Shown here piece by piece: positions 42,807 through 51,859 of a stretch of DNA of 64,000 nucleotides (position 1 is the first letter of the stretch; each line of letters begins with the position of its first letter). Under the pieces are notes generated by a model. The model had not been told where the DNA came from. It worked only from the letters and a program-made list of their open reading frames with translations, and ran no database searches. The DNA is from Deltaproteobacteria bacterium (GTDB taxonomy: Bacteria > Desulfobacterota > DSM-4660 > Desulfatiglandales > Desulfatiglandaceae): contig JAIPDI010000003.1 of NCBI GenBank assembly GCA_021737785.1, positions 110,511 to 174,510 of the forward strand. Direction: 5' to 3'. The translations under genes and the position numbers were made by a program.

Positions 42807-43685
42807 TCACTCTTCGATCTGATTCAACCGGTACTGATGATAGGCGTCTCTCATGGCCACATAGGGGTCCAGGGCCGCTTTTTTAAAGGCTTCGTACTCT
42901 CCTATGCGCATTGAGGTCCTATTCACCATATCGAACGTTCTGAAGCCGACATTTGTCCAAAAGTCTTCCACCATATAATCCAGCGGGTTCAGATACAGAC
43001 CTCCCACCCAGCCGGCCGTGTCCCTGAGGGTGGAGGGCCCCAGGAACGGGAGATTCAGATAAAAGCCGGGTCCGATGCCGTAAAATGCAAACGCCTGACC
43101 CAGATCCTCGTCCTGGACCTGGAAATCCAGGGCCTGCGCGGCCACATCCTGAAACCCCAGAAAACCGGCTGTGGTGTTTACCACGGTTCGTACCAGTTCA
43201 ATGGCAAACCCGTCGAATTTTCCCTGCAGCAGGCAACTAACGGCACGGATGGGCATGACCAGGTTGGTGAAAAAATTTCGGATACAGATCCTCCCCACCT
43301 CCGGAACCACCATCTTGTATCCGGTTCCTACCGGCTTGAGGACCCAGAAGTACATCTTGTCGTTAAATACGAAGAAGGCGCGGTTCATCGGTTCAAGGGG
43401 ATCCGGAATAGCATCCATGGATCCCGAATCATCCTCCCAGGGGTCGACTTCATCCAGGACCGTCTCAGCATCACCTCTCTGATCGGCCTTCTCATTATTC
43501 ATCGGGCCTTCCCGGGTTGCACGGCCTTCTGAAAATGCCAGACGAATCAACTCATGCCCTTGTGTCTCTCTCACGAGAAAGGCCGCCTCCACCGGGGTCG
43601 GCCCGGAATCCGCGATTGCTTCACAGATAAGCGGAAAAACCACAAGAGGGTTCAGCAGAATTATCAGAAAGACAAACAATTTCAT
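42807..43685 (-). CDS. mlaA: MlaA (VacJ)-family outer-membrane phospholipid protein
   Basis: A 292-residue exported protein. After a signal-like hydrophobic start comes a variable acidic stretch, then the MlaA core: DPLEPMNRAFFVFNDKMYFW, noted here as DPLEPMNRAFFVFND, GRICIRNFFTNL, DLGQAFAFYGIGPGFYLNLP, noted as GPGFYLNLPFLGPST, and RDTAGW. It removes stray phospholipids from the outer leaflet of the outer membrane. The expected lipobox is not canonical; Cys25 in PLICEA is the only candidate. It ends the order mlaE-F-D-C-A. Its N-terminal insert of about 60 residues before the core is longer than usual. Confidence 0.9.
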   Translation of the reverse strand: MKLFVFLIILLNPLVVFPLICEAIADSGPTPVEAAFLVRETQGHELIRLAFSEGRATREGPMNNEKADQRGDAETVLDEVDPWEDDSGSMDAIPDPLEPMNRAFFVFNDKMYFWVLKPVGTGYKMVVPEVGRICIRNFFTNLVMPIRAVSCLLQGKFDGFAIELVRTVVNTTAGFLGFQDVAAQALDFQVQDEDLGQAFAFYGIGPGFYLNLPFLGPSTLRDTAGWVGGLYLNPLDYMVEDFWTNVGFRTFDMVNRTSMRIGEYEAFKKAALDPYVAMRDAYHQYRLNQIEE

Positions 43686-43727
43686 AGATGCGCCCACAAA
43701 AAGCTCCTGATCAAATGGCTAAATCGG

Positions 43728-44333
43728 TTATTCCTCTCCTTCGACCTTTGATCTCAACCGTTGAATCAAATCGTCATAAGAAGAACGGGTCATGATGCTT
43801 TGGAACTGTTTCCGGTAGTTATTCACGAGACTGACCCCTTCAATGGAAATGTCGTAGACCATCCACTCCCCCTCTTTCTTCTTGAGTCTGTACGCCACCC
43901 GGATTTCCGTCTCTTCCTTGGTGATGATCTTGACTGTGACAACGGCATAACTTCCTTCAACCTTTTCCTCTGCATACAGCACCTTCTCGCCCGAATAGCC
44001 CTCCACCTTGTCCAGATAGGTACGCTCCAACAGTCTGCCGAAGAGCACTATAAATTCTTCCCTTTCCTCGGGGGTCCGGTCCTTCCAATGCCTTGCAAGG
44101 GTCCTTTTGGACATCTCTTCCCAGTCAAACCGCTCATCCACGGCCTTCCGGATCTGTTGGGCCCGCTCCCGGTCCTTGTCAGACCCTTTCAACGCGGGAT
44201 CGGTCAAAATGGCGATAATCTTGTCAGTTGTCTTCCGGATATATTCTGTCGGTTCTCCGGCCACGGATACGGATGCCGCAGCACCCATTACCGAGACAAC
44301 AAATAGGGTGATGATGAACCGCTTGCAAAGCAT
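43728..44333 (-). CDS. mlaC: MlaC/Ttg2D-family phospholipid-binding protein
   Basis: A 201-residue protein with a signal peptide (to about residue 26, SVAGEP) and the MlaC pattern: IRKAVDERFDWEEMSKRTLARHW, noted by DERFDWEEMSKRTLARHW, FIVLFGRLLERTYLDKV and the C-terminal YDISIEGVSLVNNYRKQF, noted by SIEGVSLVNNYR. It ferries phospholipids across the periplasm between MlaA and the MlaFED complex. GGAGG precedes the ATG. Confidence 0.92.
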   Translation of the reverse strand: MLCKRFIITLFVVSVMGAAASVSVAGEPTEYIRKTTDKIIAILTDPALKGSDKDRERAQQIRKAVDERFDWEEMSKRTLARHWKDRTPEEREEFIVLFGRLLERTYLDKVEGYSGEKVLYAEEKVEGSYAVVTVKIITKEETEIRVAYRLKKKEGEWMVYDISIEGVSLVNNYRKQFQSIMTRSSYDDLIQRLRSKVEGEE

Positions 44334-44417
44334 ACAGGCCTCCAGTTTTGAGATTTCGACGAATCGAAAATCAGCATTCCGGCGTTTTATTGCCCTTTAA
44401 TGGGGATCGGCATTCAT

Positions 44418-44858
44418 TTAGATTTTGCCGAATACGTAATTGGAGATCAATTCCTCAAAATCAACCGCAGACTGGGTATCCCTGATCCGCCCGCCCGGCT
44501 TGATGAGTTCCTCTGCCCCCCCCGGCGTAATCTCCACATATTTCTCGCCGATCAGCCCCTTGGTTTTGATGGAGGCGATGGCATCTTCCTGTATTTCCAC
44601 CTCCTGCGGAAGATTAAGCACCACCCTGGCCTGGTAATCTTCCAGGGCAACCTCCCTGACCCGTCCGATGTCCACCCCTGCAATCACGACCGATGACCCC
44701 ACCTTCAATCCCCCGGTGTTGGAAAAGACAGCCTCCACCTCATATCCTTTGTCGCCCAAGATCTCCATCCTTCCCAATTTAATGGAAATATATCCCAGAC
44801 AGAGGATTCCTATGATCATAAAAAGACCCACCGCAAACTCAAGGTCGAATTTCCTCAT
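44418..44858 (-). CDS. mlaD: MlaD-family MCE protein
   Basis: A 146-residue protein with one N-terminal membrane anchor (FAVGLFMIIGILCLGYISI) and an MCE domain: VEAVFSNTGGLKVGSSVVIAGV, noted by NTGGLKVGSSVVIAGV, DIGRVREV and GLIGEKYVEITPGG. MlaD forms a hexameric ring that carries lipid between the MlaFE transporter and MlaC. Length matches the single-MCE form. A GGGGGAAG site precedes the ATG. Confidence 0.92.
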   Translation of the reverse strand: MRKFDLEFAVGLFMIIGILCLGYISIKLGRMEILGDKGYEVEAVFSNTGGLKVGSSVVIAGVDIGRVREVALEDYQARVVLNLPQEVEIQEDAIASIKTKGLIGEKYVEITPGGAEELIKPGGRIRDTQSAVDFEELISNYVFGKI

Positions 44859-44954
44859 TCATCTTCCCCCCGCAGAATTTGTTGCGTCGCCAACCGGCCG
44901 GATTATCGAGCTGGAAAAGACCTGCCCGATCATTGCTCAGGCCCACGCAACTGC

Positions 44955-45695
44955 TCAACTCATCTCTTTTTCTGACCCATCCCCGAGAAAGGCCCTCACC
45001 ACCGAATCTTCAGAGGAAAAAAACTCAGACGGCGTTCCCTCCGCCCGGATGACGCCCTCATGGAGCATGGCGATCCGGTCCACGATGGGAGCCACCCTGG
45101 TGATTTCATGGGTTACGATAATTCCGGTGAAATGGAGCCGCTCATGGCACGAATCGATGAGTTCGATGATGGCCTGGCCCGTCATCGGATCAAGTCCCGT
45201 GGTCGGTTCGTCAAAGAGCATGATCTCCGGATCGCTGACCAGGGACCTGGCCAGGGCCGCCCGCTTGACCATTCCCCCGCTGATCTGGGACGGATATTTG
45301 TGTTCCGAACCTGACAACCCTACATTCTCCAGTTCCCTCAAGGCCCTTGCCTGTATCAGGTGTTGACTCAGACGGGTCTTTTCTTTAAGGGGGAACGCAA
45401 CGTTCTCAAATATACTCATGGAATCAAAGAGCGCGCCTCCTTGAAATAAAAAGCCCAGATGCTCCCGCAACCCAGTCAAGACCTTCCCCCTGGCCGTTCC
45501 CATGTCTTTGCCATCAACCACCACCCGGCCCTTCTCCGGTTTGATCAACCCGGCCACATGCTTTAACAGAACGCTCTTACCGCAACCGCTTCTCCCGATA
45601 AGGGCCAGGATCAGACCTTTGGGAATCCCTAATGAAATCCCTCTGAACACCTCGTTCCCATCAAAAGACTTATAGAGGTTTTCTATCTGAATCAT
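44955..45695 (-). CDS. mlaF: MlaF-family ABC transporter ATPase
   Basis: A 246-residue ATPase from the ATG that begins MIQIENLYKSF; the frame is open upstream inside mlaE but without family similarity. Walker A is GRSGCGKSV, the signature ISGGMVKRAAL, and Walker B LFDEPTTGLDP, all typical of MlaF/Ttg2A. It powers phospholipid transport with MlaE. It begins 14 bases after the mlaE stop. Confidence 0.93.
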   Translation of the reverse strand: MIQIENLYKSFDGNEVFRGISLGIPKGLILALIGRSGCGKSVLLKHVAGLIKPEKGRVVVDGKDMGTARGKVLTGLREHLGFLFQGGALFDSMSIFENVAFPLKEKTRLSQHLIQARALRELENVGLSGSEHKYPSQISGGMVKRAALARSLVSDPEIMLFDEPTTGLDPMTGQAIIELIDSCHERLHFTGIIVTHEITRVAPIVDRIAMLHEGVIRAEGTPSEFFSSEDSVVRAFLGDGSEKEMS

Positions 45696-45709
45696 AAGAA
45701 AGTGAACCT

Positions 45710-46600
45710 TTAGAATAAGATGGAGGTCATAAAATAATCCCATACGAGAATCAGCACCGAGGACAGGACCACTGCCTGGGTGGTCGCCCTGCTCACCCCC
45801 TCTGAACCGAACCCAGAAAATATCCCGGCATAATATCCCTTGAAACAGCAGACCCATACGATGATCACGCCGAAGCTGAATGATTTATAGATCCCCTCCA
45901 TGATATCCGACATTTCCACATAGCTGGCCATCTCCCCGAAATAGGTGCCCGCCCCTACTCCGAGGAGTTTTCCTCCGATGAGATACCCCCCGAAGATTCC
46001 GACCACATCAAAGATGGCGGTCAACAGGGGGAGCGATACCATGGCCGCCAGGAAATTAGGGACCACCAGGTAACGATAAGGATTCAGGCCCATCAGTTCC
46101 AGCGCATCGATCTGTTCACTCATGCGCATAATGCCGATCTCGGCGGCAATGGCCGAACCCGCCCTCCCTGTAACCATGAGGGCGGATATGACCGGCCCCA
46201 ACTCTTTGATCAGGGCAAGTCCCACCATCGGTCCCAAAAAGGCATCGGACCCGAATCGGCTCAGGCTGTAATATCCCTGAAACCCCAATACCATCCCTGA
46301 AAATGCCCCGGTGAGAAGGATGACAACCACCGATTGCATGCCGATGAAGCGAATCTGCTTGAGAAACCTTCCGACCTTGAGGGGCGGAATACCCATAAAC
46401 AGGACGGCCTTGAACAGGAATAGGCCCATCACCCCCATCCTGCGGATATATTCTATGGTTGAGGCCCCGAATCTTTTTGTAATGGCGAACATGGGGCGGA
46501 GTCTTGCAGAACCGGACGAATATGTCAAAATCTTTCTATAGTCTGAATATCGCAACATGGGATTCGGGGAATTTCCAGACCCCATCTTTATCACTTTCAT
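45710..46600 (-). CDS. mlaE: MlaE-family ABC transporter permease
   Basis: A permease of the MlaE/TrnL type with IEYIRRMGVMGLFLFKAVLF, then VVILLTGAFSGMVLGFQGYY, noted by LLTGAFSGMVLGFQ, and the conserved RMSEQIDALELMGLNPYRYL, noted by SEQIDALELMGLNP. The N-terminus is longer than in most MlaE proteins (about 260 residues). Start choice is uncertain: an ATG at 46636 has no ribosome site, while GAGGGG lies just before 46600 and would also suit a GTG at 46594. It heads the mlaE-F-D-C-A operon, divergent from rlmH. Confidence 0.9.
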   Translation of the reverse strand: MKVIKMGSGNSPNPMLRYSDYRKILTYSSGSARLRPMFAITKRFGASTIEYIRRMGVMGLFLFKAVLFMGIPPLKVGRFLKQIRFIGMQSVVVILLTGAFSGMVLGFQGYYSLSRFGSDAFLGPMVGLALIKELGPVISALMVTGRAGSAIAAEIGIMRMSEQIDALELMGLNPYRYLVVPNFLAAMVSLPLLTAIFDVVGIFGGYLIGGKLLGVGAGTYFGEMASYVEMSDIMEGIYKSFSFGVIIVWVCCFKGYYAGIFSGFGSEGVSRATTQAVVLSSVLILVWDYFMTSILF

Positions 46601-46778
46601 CCCCTCACCGCGATGATTACTTTTTTTTGAAGTCATATCATAGACGTATACAGTTCGGCACGAAAACTGCGCCGAAACTCCCTATTGAATTCTGATTCCG
46701 ATTATACTATCAAGGAGTGTTTCAGAGGAGAAAAACACGAAACCATCTGGAAATTATACAAATTAAGGAGCCTGAGGG

Positions 46779-47249
46779 GTGTCAAAAATAAAATTCATCG
46801 TTGTCGGAAGCACCCGATCATCTTTTCTGAAACAGGGAGAGGCCTTTTACCTGGAGAGGCTCCAGAGATATGCGTCCACGGAATGGGTCGAGGTTAAGCC
46901 CCAGAAGGTGACAAAAGGCCGATCAAGAGAGGAGATATTGAGGGGTGAGGCCCGATCCATCGCGAAGAAATGTCTGCCGGACGACCATGTCATCGCCATG
47001 GACGTAAAGGGGAAGCAATATGACTCGCAAGGCCTTGCGGCCCTGGTTGAACACCTTTCGCAGACACAAAAACGACTCTGTTTTATAGTGGGCGGGCCCT
47101 TAGGCCTGTCAAAAGAGGTTCTTGAGTCTGCATCCGGAATTGTTTCGCTCTCAAAAATGACCCTGACGCACGAGATGAGCCGTCTGGTCCTTCTCGAACA
47201 GCTCTACAGGGCGTACACCATCATCAAAGGCGAAAAATATCACAAATAG
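46779..47249 (+). CDS. rlmH: RlmH, 23S rRNA pseudouridine(1915)-N3-methyltransferase
   Basis: A 156-residue SPOUT methyltransferase with the complete C-terminal knot: IAMDVKGKQYDSQGLA, FIVGGPLGLSKEVL, SKMTLTHEMSRLVLLEQLYR, noted by LTHEMSRLVLLEQLYR, and the closing GEKYHK, which is diagnostic. It methylates the pseudouridine in helix 69 of 23S rRNA. Start codon GTG with AAGGAG upstream. Its stop codon lies inside the stem of a hairpin shared with the convergent receiver gene. Confidence 0.96.
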   Translation: MSKIKFIVVGSTRSSFLKQGEAFYLERLQRYASTEWVEVKPQKVTKGRSREEILRGEARSIAKKCLPDDHVIAMDVKGKQYDSQGLAALVEHLSQTQKRLCFIVGGPLGLSKEVLESASGIVSLSKMTLTHEMSRLVLLEQLYRAYTIIKGEKYHK

Positions 47250-47272
47250 GTGCAGTCCACCTACTTTTTTTC
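47247..47272 (+). terminator. Terminator shared by rlmH and the convergent receiver gene
   Basis: TAGGTG, loop CAGTC, CACCTA, then CTTTTTTT. The first TAG of the stem is the rlmH stop; the CTA on the other arm is the stop of the response-regulator gene on the minus strand. On the plus strand a seven-T run follows, so it terminates rlmH. Confidence 0.75.
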
Positions 47273-47635
47273 TTTATCTGCGCCCGCTTCCAAGGCCATG
47301 GCGATCTTGTTCTTGAGTTCGGAAAGATCGAACGATTTAATCACATAATAATCGGCGGCGATCGACTTCATATCCTCTTTGAAGGTGTCATAGGCCGTAC
47401 AGAGCACCACAGGGAGGTCATAGAATTTATTCCGGATATCCTGTAATAGATCCAGACCGTTGTAATCCACCATCTTGATGTCCAGGACCACCAGATCAGG
47501 CTTCTCTTTCTCAATCTTTTCCAAAAGGAGATGACCGTTTTCTGCGGTAATCACCTCGTAACCGGCATCGCTAAGCTCTTCTGAATACAGGTAGCGGATA
47601 TGTTCCTCATCATCCACAATCAGTATTTTTGCCAT
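47261..47635 (-). CDS. Single-domain response regulator (CheY-like receiver)
   Basis: A 124-residue receiver domain without an output domain: acidic pair D8/D9, phospho-acceptor D52 in VLDIKMVDYNG, Thr in LCTAY and Lys in VIKSFD. It would be phosphorylated by a histidine kinase and act by protein-protein contact or as a phosphorelay carrier. No kinase gene is adjacent; the orphan GAF kinase at 24476-25738 is one possible partner. Similar lone receivers are common in deltaproteobacteria. Confidence 0.92.
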   Translation of the reverse strand: MAKILIVDDEEHIRYLYSEELSDAGYEVITAENGHLLLEKIEKEKPDLVVLDIKMVDYNGLDLLQDIRNKFYDLPVVLCTAYDTFKEDMKSIAADYYVIKSFDLSELKNKIAMALEAGADKEKK

Positions 47636-47961
47636 AATTTTTCTCCATTATATGACGCCGTTGCAGAGGGACCATCTCGCAGAGGCGTCGATATCAGATG
47701 ACCTCGCAAAAAGTTAATTCATTACCGCCTTAAAAAATACCATATCAGAAGATGGGACAATTTGCAAACCGTCCTGAATCAGCGTTCCTCTCACCATCAG
47801 ATCAAAGCGACATTGCCGGCCGAAATCTTTTCACATTAAAGGCACAAAGGCCTAAGGATTTATTGTTTTGTCTGATGGGGTTTTAACCTAAAAGGCGTTA
47901 AAACTCCATCAATTTCGGACATTTAAAATGCGTATCGCTTCAGCCCGGTTTCGGTTGCTTC
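47636..47961. other. Noncoding spacer with a long imperfect inverted repeat
   Basis: About 325 bases between the receiver gene start and the hydroxybutyryl-CoA dehydrogenase stop. GATGGGGTTTTAAC (47874-47887) and GTTAAAACTCCATC (47897-47910) pair over 14 bp with one mismatch around a nine-base loop. It lies about 50 bases past the dehydrogenase stop on the minus strand and could act as a terminator, though only short T/A-rich sequence follows. No gene seen. Confidence 0.65.
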
Positions 47962-48810
47962 CTAATACTGGTAAAATCCTCTTCCGGTCTTTCTGCCCAG
48001 CCACCCTGCATCCACATATTTTCTCAAAAGCGGGCAGGCCCGATACTTACTGTCACCCAGTCCGCGATGAAGGACATCCATAATCGCCAGGCAGGTATCC
48101 AGCCCGATCAGATCGGCCAGGGCCAGGGGCCCCATCGGGTGATTCATGCCCAGTTTCATTATCTGGTCGATATCCTCGGGCTTGCCAACCCCTTCAAAAA
48201 GTGCGTACACCGCCTCATTGATCATCGGCATGAGTATCCGGTTTGCCACAAACCCCGGGAAATCATTGGCAGGGACAGGGGTCTTGCCCAGTTGGAGCGC
48301 CAGATCTCTCGTGGTATTGAAGGTATCGTCTGATGTGGCCAGACCGTTGATGATCTCGACCAATTTCATCATGGGAACCGGGTTCATAAAATGCATCCCA
48401 ATCACCGCCTGCGGTCTCTTGGTCGCAGCCGCGATCTTGGTGATGGAGATGGAAGAGGTGTTGGAAGAAAGGATAACCCCTTCTCTGCACTGGCTATCCA
48501 ACTCTTCGAAAATTTTCAATTTCAGCCCCTCGTTTTCAGTGGCCGCCTCCACTACGAAATCGGCCTTGGACATGTCGGCCAAAGCGGTGGATCCCTCTAT
48601 TCTCCCCAAGACAGCGTCTTTGTCCGCCTCCGACATCTTTTCCTTCTTGACCATGCGAGCGAGGCTTCCTTCAATGGTTGAAAATCCCTTTTCCACGAAC
48701 TCGTCTTTGATATCATTCATGATCACCGACAGCCCGGAGACCGCGCCGACCTGAGCAATCCCGGAACCCATCTGTCCGGCGCCCACAACACCCAGAACCT
48801 TGATTTGCAT
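47962..48810 (-). CDS. 3-hydroxybutyryl-CoA dehydrogenase
   Basis: A 282-residue NAD enzyme with [26 protein letters not shown], the catalytic His in [15 protein letters not shown], noted by [12 protein letters not shown], and the C-terminal [18 protein letters not shown], noted by [14 protein letters not shown]. It interconverts acetoacetyl-CoA and 3-hydroxybutyryl-CoA. The frame is open 52 codons upstream, but AAGGAGGG lies just ahead of this ATG. It is alone on the minus strand here and is more Hbd-like than the dehydrogenase at 15995-16855. Confidence 0.94.
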   Translation of the reverse strand: MQIKVLGVVGAGQMGSGIAQVGAVSGLSVIMNDIKDEFVEKGFSTIEGSLARMVKKEKMSEADKDAVLGRIEGSTALADMSKADFVVEAATENEGLKLKIFEELDSQCREGVILSSNTSSISITKIAAATKRPQAVIGMHFMNPVPMMKLVEIINGLATSDDTFNTTRDLALQLGKTPVPANDFPGFVANRILMPMINEAVYALFEGVGKPEDIDQIMKLGMNHPMGPLALADLIGLDTCLAIMDVLHRGLGDSKYRACPLLRKYVDAGWLGRKTGRGFYQY

Positions 48811-49253
48811 CCTCTTATTCCCTCCTTTTCTCGTATTTCTGATTTGACGAAAACTTACATCGAAATCATGCAGATCACAAGCATAAACTGATGGGGTCTC
48901 CGGGTATGAGGCCAACATGGCACCGGATTCCCATTTGTCACCGATGGCCTTTATCTGCTTTGGCACCTATTTCAGACGCCATTGACTGTTTTGCCGATGT
49001 CAAGCCACGGGCTATCGCCTTTACCCTGAACCATCCGTCAGCCGTATTGCCGTTGGCAAAAGGCAAAGCGCTTTCTCTCTGGAGGCCGAAAGGCGTGAGA
49101 AAGACCATTTCCTCTTGGTCCGATCCATGGATACACGGCCTGAGTCTTTGGAAATCCTTCAGCTGGAATATAAACTCACCCTGTGATATAAGGCAGTGGT
49201 GAGAAGACCATCGCTACTCAACCATTGCTCACCCAATATGCCGAGGTGCACCC
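48811..49253. other. Noncoding spacer, about 440 bases
   Basis: Divergent promoter region between the hydroxybutyryl-CoA dehydrogenase and molybdopterin oxidoreductase genes. Short frames on the plus strand have no ribosome site or domain. I see no clear -35/-10 pair or RNA structure. Confidence 0.55.
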
Positions 49254-51524
49254 ATGACCACCCATTCAAAAGACATGGAAGGATTGCGCATTGCCTATCG
49301 CACGTGTCCCTTTTGCGAAGCCACGTGCGGATTGGAGATCACCGTCCAGGACGGCCGTGCCGTAAACGTCAAAGGAGATAAGGAGGATGTGTTCAGCAAG
49401 GGGTATCTCTGTCCAAAGGGTGCGGCACTGGCGGATCTCCATTACGATCCCGATCGCTTACGCCACCCGATGATAAAGAGAAACGGCCGTTGGAAAGAGG
49501 TGGGCTGGGACGAGGCATTTGCCGCGGTCGAATCCGGTCTGATCCCCTTGATGGACAAGTACGGCCGCGATGCGGTGGGTGTGTACGCAGGCAACCCTTG
49601 CGCCCATACCATGGCAGGGACGCTTTGCATGAAACCGATGCTTAAGGCGTTGCGGAGCCGGAACATCTTCAGTGCCAGCTCAGTGGACCAGATCCCCAAA
49701 CACGTCTCCAGTGGCCTGATGTTCGGCCACCCCGGCACGATTCCAGTGCCCGACATCGACCGCACCCATTTTCTGCTGATACTGGGGGCAGACCCGCTGG
49801 AGTCAAATGGATCGCTCGCCACGGCCCCCGACTGGCCCGGGCGGTTGGGCGCCCTTAAGCGACGAGGCGGCAAGCTGGTGGTTGTGGACCCTCGCACCAG
49901 TCGAACCGCCAAGCTGGCGAACGAGCACCTCCGCATAGAACCCGGAGGAGATCCGTTTCTGCTCATGGCATTGATCCGGGTCTTGTTTGAAGAGAATCGG
50001 GTCAATCCCGGACGGCTCTCCGATCACATCATCGGAGTGGACGCGGTGCGCGATCTCTGCAGGCCGTTTTCCCCTGAGGCCGTGGAAAGCCGCACGGGCA
50101 TTGATGCCGCTATGGTGTACCGGACAGCGAGGGAACTCGCCTCTGCACCCTCTGCGGCGGTATACGGCCGCATGGGCACGAGTACCGTGACATTCGGGGC
50201 GCTCAACCAATGGCTCATCGACACGATCAACACCCTGACCGGAAATTTGGATCGTCCCGGAGGGGTCATGTTCCCCACGCCGGCGCATATGCCGCGCTGT
50301 AACCGTCCGGGGGGAAAAGGGTGGACCCTGGGAAGATGGAAAAGCCGGGTCAAAGGTCTGCACGAGGTCATGGGCGAGCTGCCGGTCTGTACCTTGTGCG
50401 ACGAGATTGAGACCGAAGGAAAAGGACAAATCCGGGCGTTGGTCACCGTGGCGTCCAATCCTGTGATCGCACTTCCCAATTCGGCCCGGGTAGCCCGGGC
50501 CTTGGCCGATTTGGACTTCATGGTGTCGGTGGACTTTTACCTGAATGCGTCCACACGACACGCAGATGTGATCCTCCCCCCCACCGGACCTTTATCCACC
50601 GCGCAATACGATTTTGCATTCTACAATCTGTCGGTACGAAACATTGCCAACTACTCCCCCCCTGTGATTCCCAAGCCCGATGACGAGAGGGACAAATGGG
50701 AGATCCTCTATGGCCTGGCCATGATCTTCGGCGGCCAGGGGGCTTCAGCCAATGCCGCGCAGATGGATGATTTCATCATCAGCATGATGGTGGATGGGGT
50801 AGCTAAAAAAGAGGAATCACCTTTTTTCGGCAGGCAAACGGAACTATTGGAGGCCATGAAAGATCTCCGAGGTCCGGACCGGATGCTGGACTTCATGCTT
50901 CGGACCGGGGCCTATGGTGACGGCTTCGACGCGAATCCCGGCGGTTTGTCATTGTCCAGGTTGAAAGCGCATCCCCACGGCATAGACCTGGGATCTCTTG
51001 AGCCCCGAATCCCAGGGATATTACGAACCCCCTCAGGCAAGATCGATCTGGCGCCACAGCAGATGGGTCAAGACGTCCAGCGGCTTATTGAAGCCATGAA
51101 TCGTCCTGATTCCCATGGGCTGGTCCTTGTCGGACGCCGGCATCTTCGAACCAACAATTCATGGATGGCCAACATTCCCTCCCTCGTATCCGGTCCCCCC
51201 CGGTGCGTTCTGCATATTCATCCGGAGGATGCATCTCGTGCCGGGCTTGAAAATGGAGATACGGCGGAAGTGAAGAGCCGCATGGGACAGGTAGCGGTCC
51301 CGGTCGAAATTACACCGGACATCCGGCCGGGAGTGGTCAGTCTACCCCATGGCTGGGGCCACGATCTCCCCGGCGTGCGAATGGATGTGGCCAGGGTCCA
51401 TGGAGGAGTGAACGCCAATTTACTGAGCGACGATGAATGCTTTGATCCATTGTCCAACAATGCGGTGCTAAACGGAATACCGGTGGAGGTGTCGTCTTCA
51501 CCGAATCAAGACAAGGCGTCCTGA
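49254..51524 (+). CDS. Molybdopterin-dependent oxidoreductase
   Basis: A 756-residue cytoplasmic enzyme of the DMSO-reductase superfamily. The N-terminus holds a 4Fe-4S site (C18-x2-C21-x3-C25-x27-C53), then ALADLHYDPDRLRHPM, the SSVDQIPKHVSSGLMFG region, VPDIDRTHFLLILGADPLESN, noted by LLILGADPLESN, and a C-terminal molybdopterin-dinucleotide domain (LVLVGRRHLRTNNSWMAN, noted by RHLRTNNSW). No Sec or Cys metal ligand is evident at the usual formate dehydrogenase position, and no Tat signal is present. The substrate is unknown. GAGGTG precedes the ATG. It has no local partner subunits, but a polyferredoxin gene follows on the other strand. Confidence 0.88.
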   Translation: MTTHSKDMEGLRIAYRTCPFCEATCGLEITVQDGRAVNVKGDKEDVFSKGYLCPKGAALADLHYDPDRLRHPMIKRNGRWKEVGWDEAFAAVESGLIPLMDKYGRDAVGVYAGNPCAHTMAGTLCMKPMLKALRSRNIFSASSVDQIPKHVSSGLMFGHPGTIPVPDIDRTHFLLILGADPLESNGSLATAPDWPGRLGALKRRGGKLVVVDPRTSRTAKLANEHLRIEPGGDPFLLMALIRVLFEENRVNPGRLSDHIIGVDAVRDLCRPFSPEAVESRTGIDAAMVYRTARELASAPSAAVYGRMGTSTVTFGALNQWLIDTINTLTGNLDRPGGVMFPTPAHMPRCNRPGGKGWTLGRWKSRVKGLHEVMGELPVCTLCDEIETEGKGQIRALVTVASNPVIALPNSARVARALADLDFMVSVDFYLNASTRHADVILPPTGPLSTAQYDFAFYNLSVRNIANYSPPVIPKPDDERDKWEILYGLAMIFGGQGASANAAQMDDFIISMMVDGVAKKEESPFFGRQTELLEAMKDLRGPDRMLDFMLRTGAYGDGFDANPGGLSLSRLKAHPHGIDLGSLEPRIPGILRTPSGKIDLAPQQMGQDVQRLIEAMNRPDSHGLVLVGRRHLRTNNSWMANIPSLVSGPPRCVLHIHPEDASRAGLENGDTAEVKSRMGQVAVPVEITPDIRPGVVSLPHGWGHDLPGVRMDVARVHGGVNANLLSDDECFDPLSNNAVLNGIPVEVSSSPNQDKAS

Positions 51525-51715
51525 TCTTCAGGGTTCCGTGGAATCAGCTCGCATTTTTTTCCTGCCGGGCCGTCGACGAGGGTGTGGCCCCACCTTGATG
51601 CAGCTCTTTGAGAGACCCCCACGGGTAAACTTCTCCACACGTTGCAGAGAAGTCATCACCAAAGAATCTAAGGGCCTAAAGCGGATAACCGCAACCGAAA
51701 CGGCTGTGTGCTGTC

Positions 51716-51795
51716 CCGTCATTCCGGCATGCCCTTAGCCGGAATCCAGTCCGTCGTATTTCTGGATTCCGGCCAAAATCGTGCCGGAATGACGG
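51716..51795. repeat. Nested palindromic element (REP/MITE-like)
   Basis: Outer arms CCGTCATTCCGGCATG and CGTGCCGGAATGACGG pair over 16 bp with one mismatch. Inner arms CCGGAATCCAG (51739-51749) and CTGGATTCCGG (51762-51772) are perfect over 11 bp. The whole 80-base unit can fold into a long hairpin and lies in the roughly 335-base spacer after the molybdopterin oxidoreductase gene. It may serve as a bidirectional terminator or be a mobile palindromic repeat. The rest of the spacer (51525-51859) holds no gene. Confidence 0.8.
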
Positions 51796-51859
51796 AAGGC
51801 TAAGGGTGCTGCCGAAGGATGGCCATATTTTCTTGTTTTTCATGACAGAAGACCAGGTA

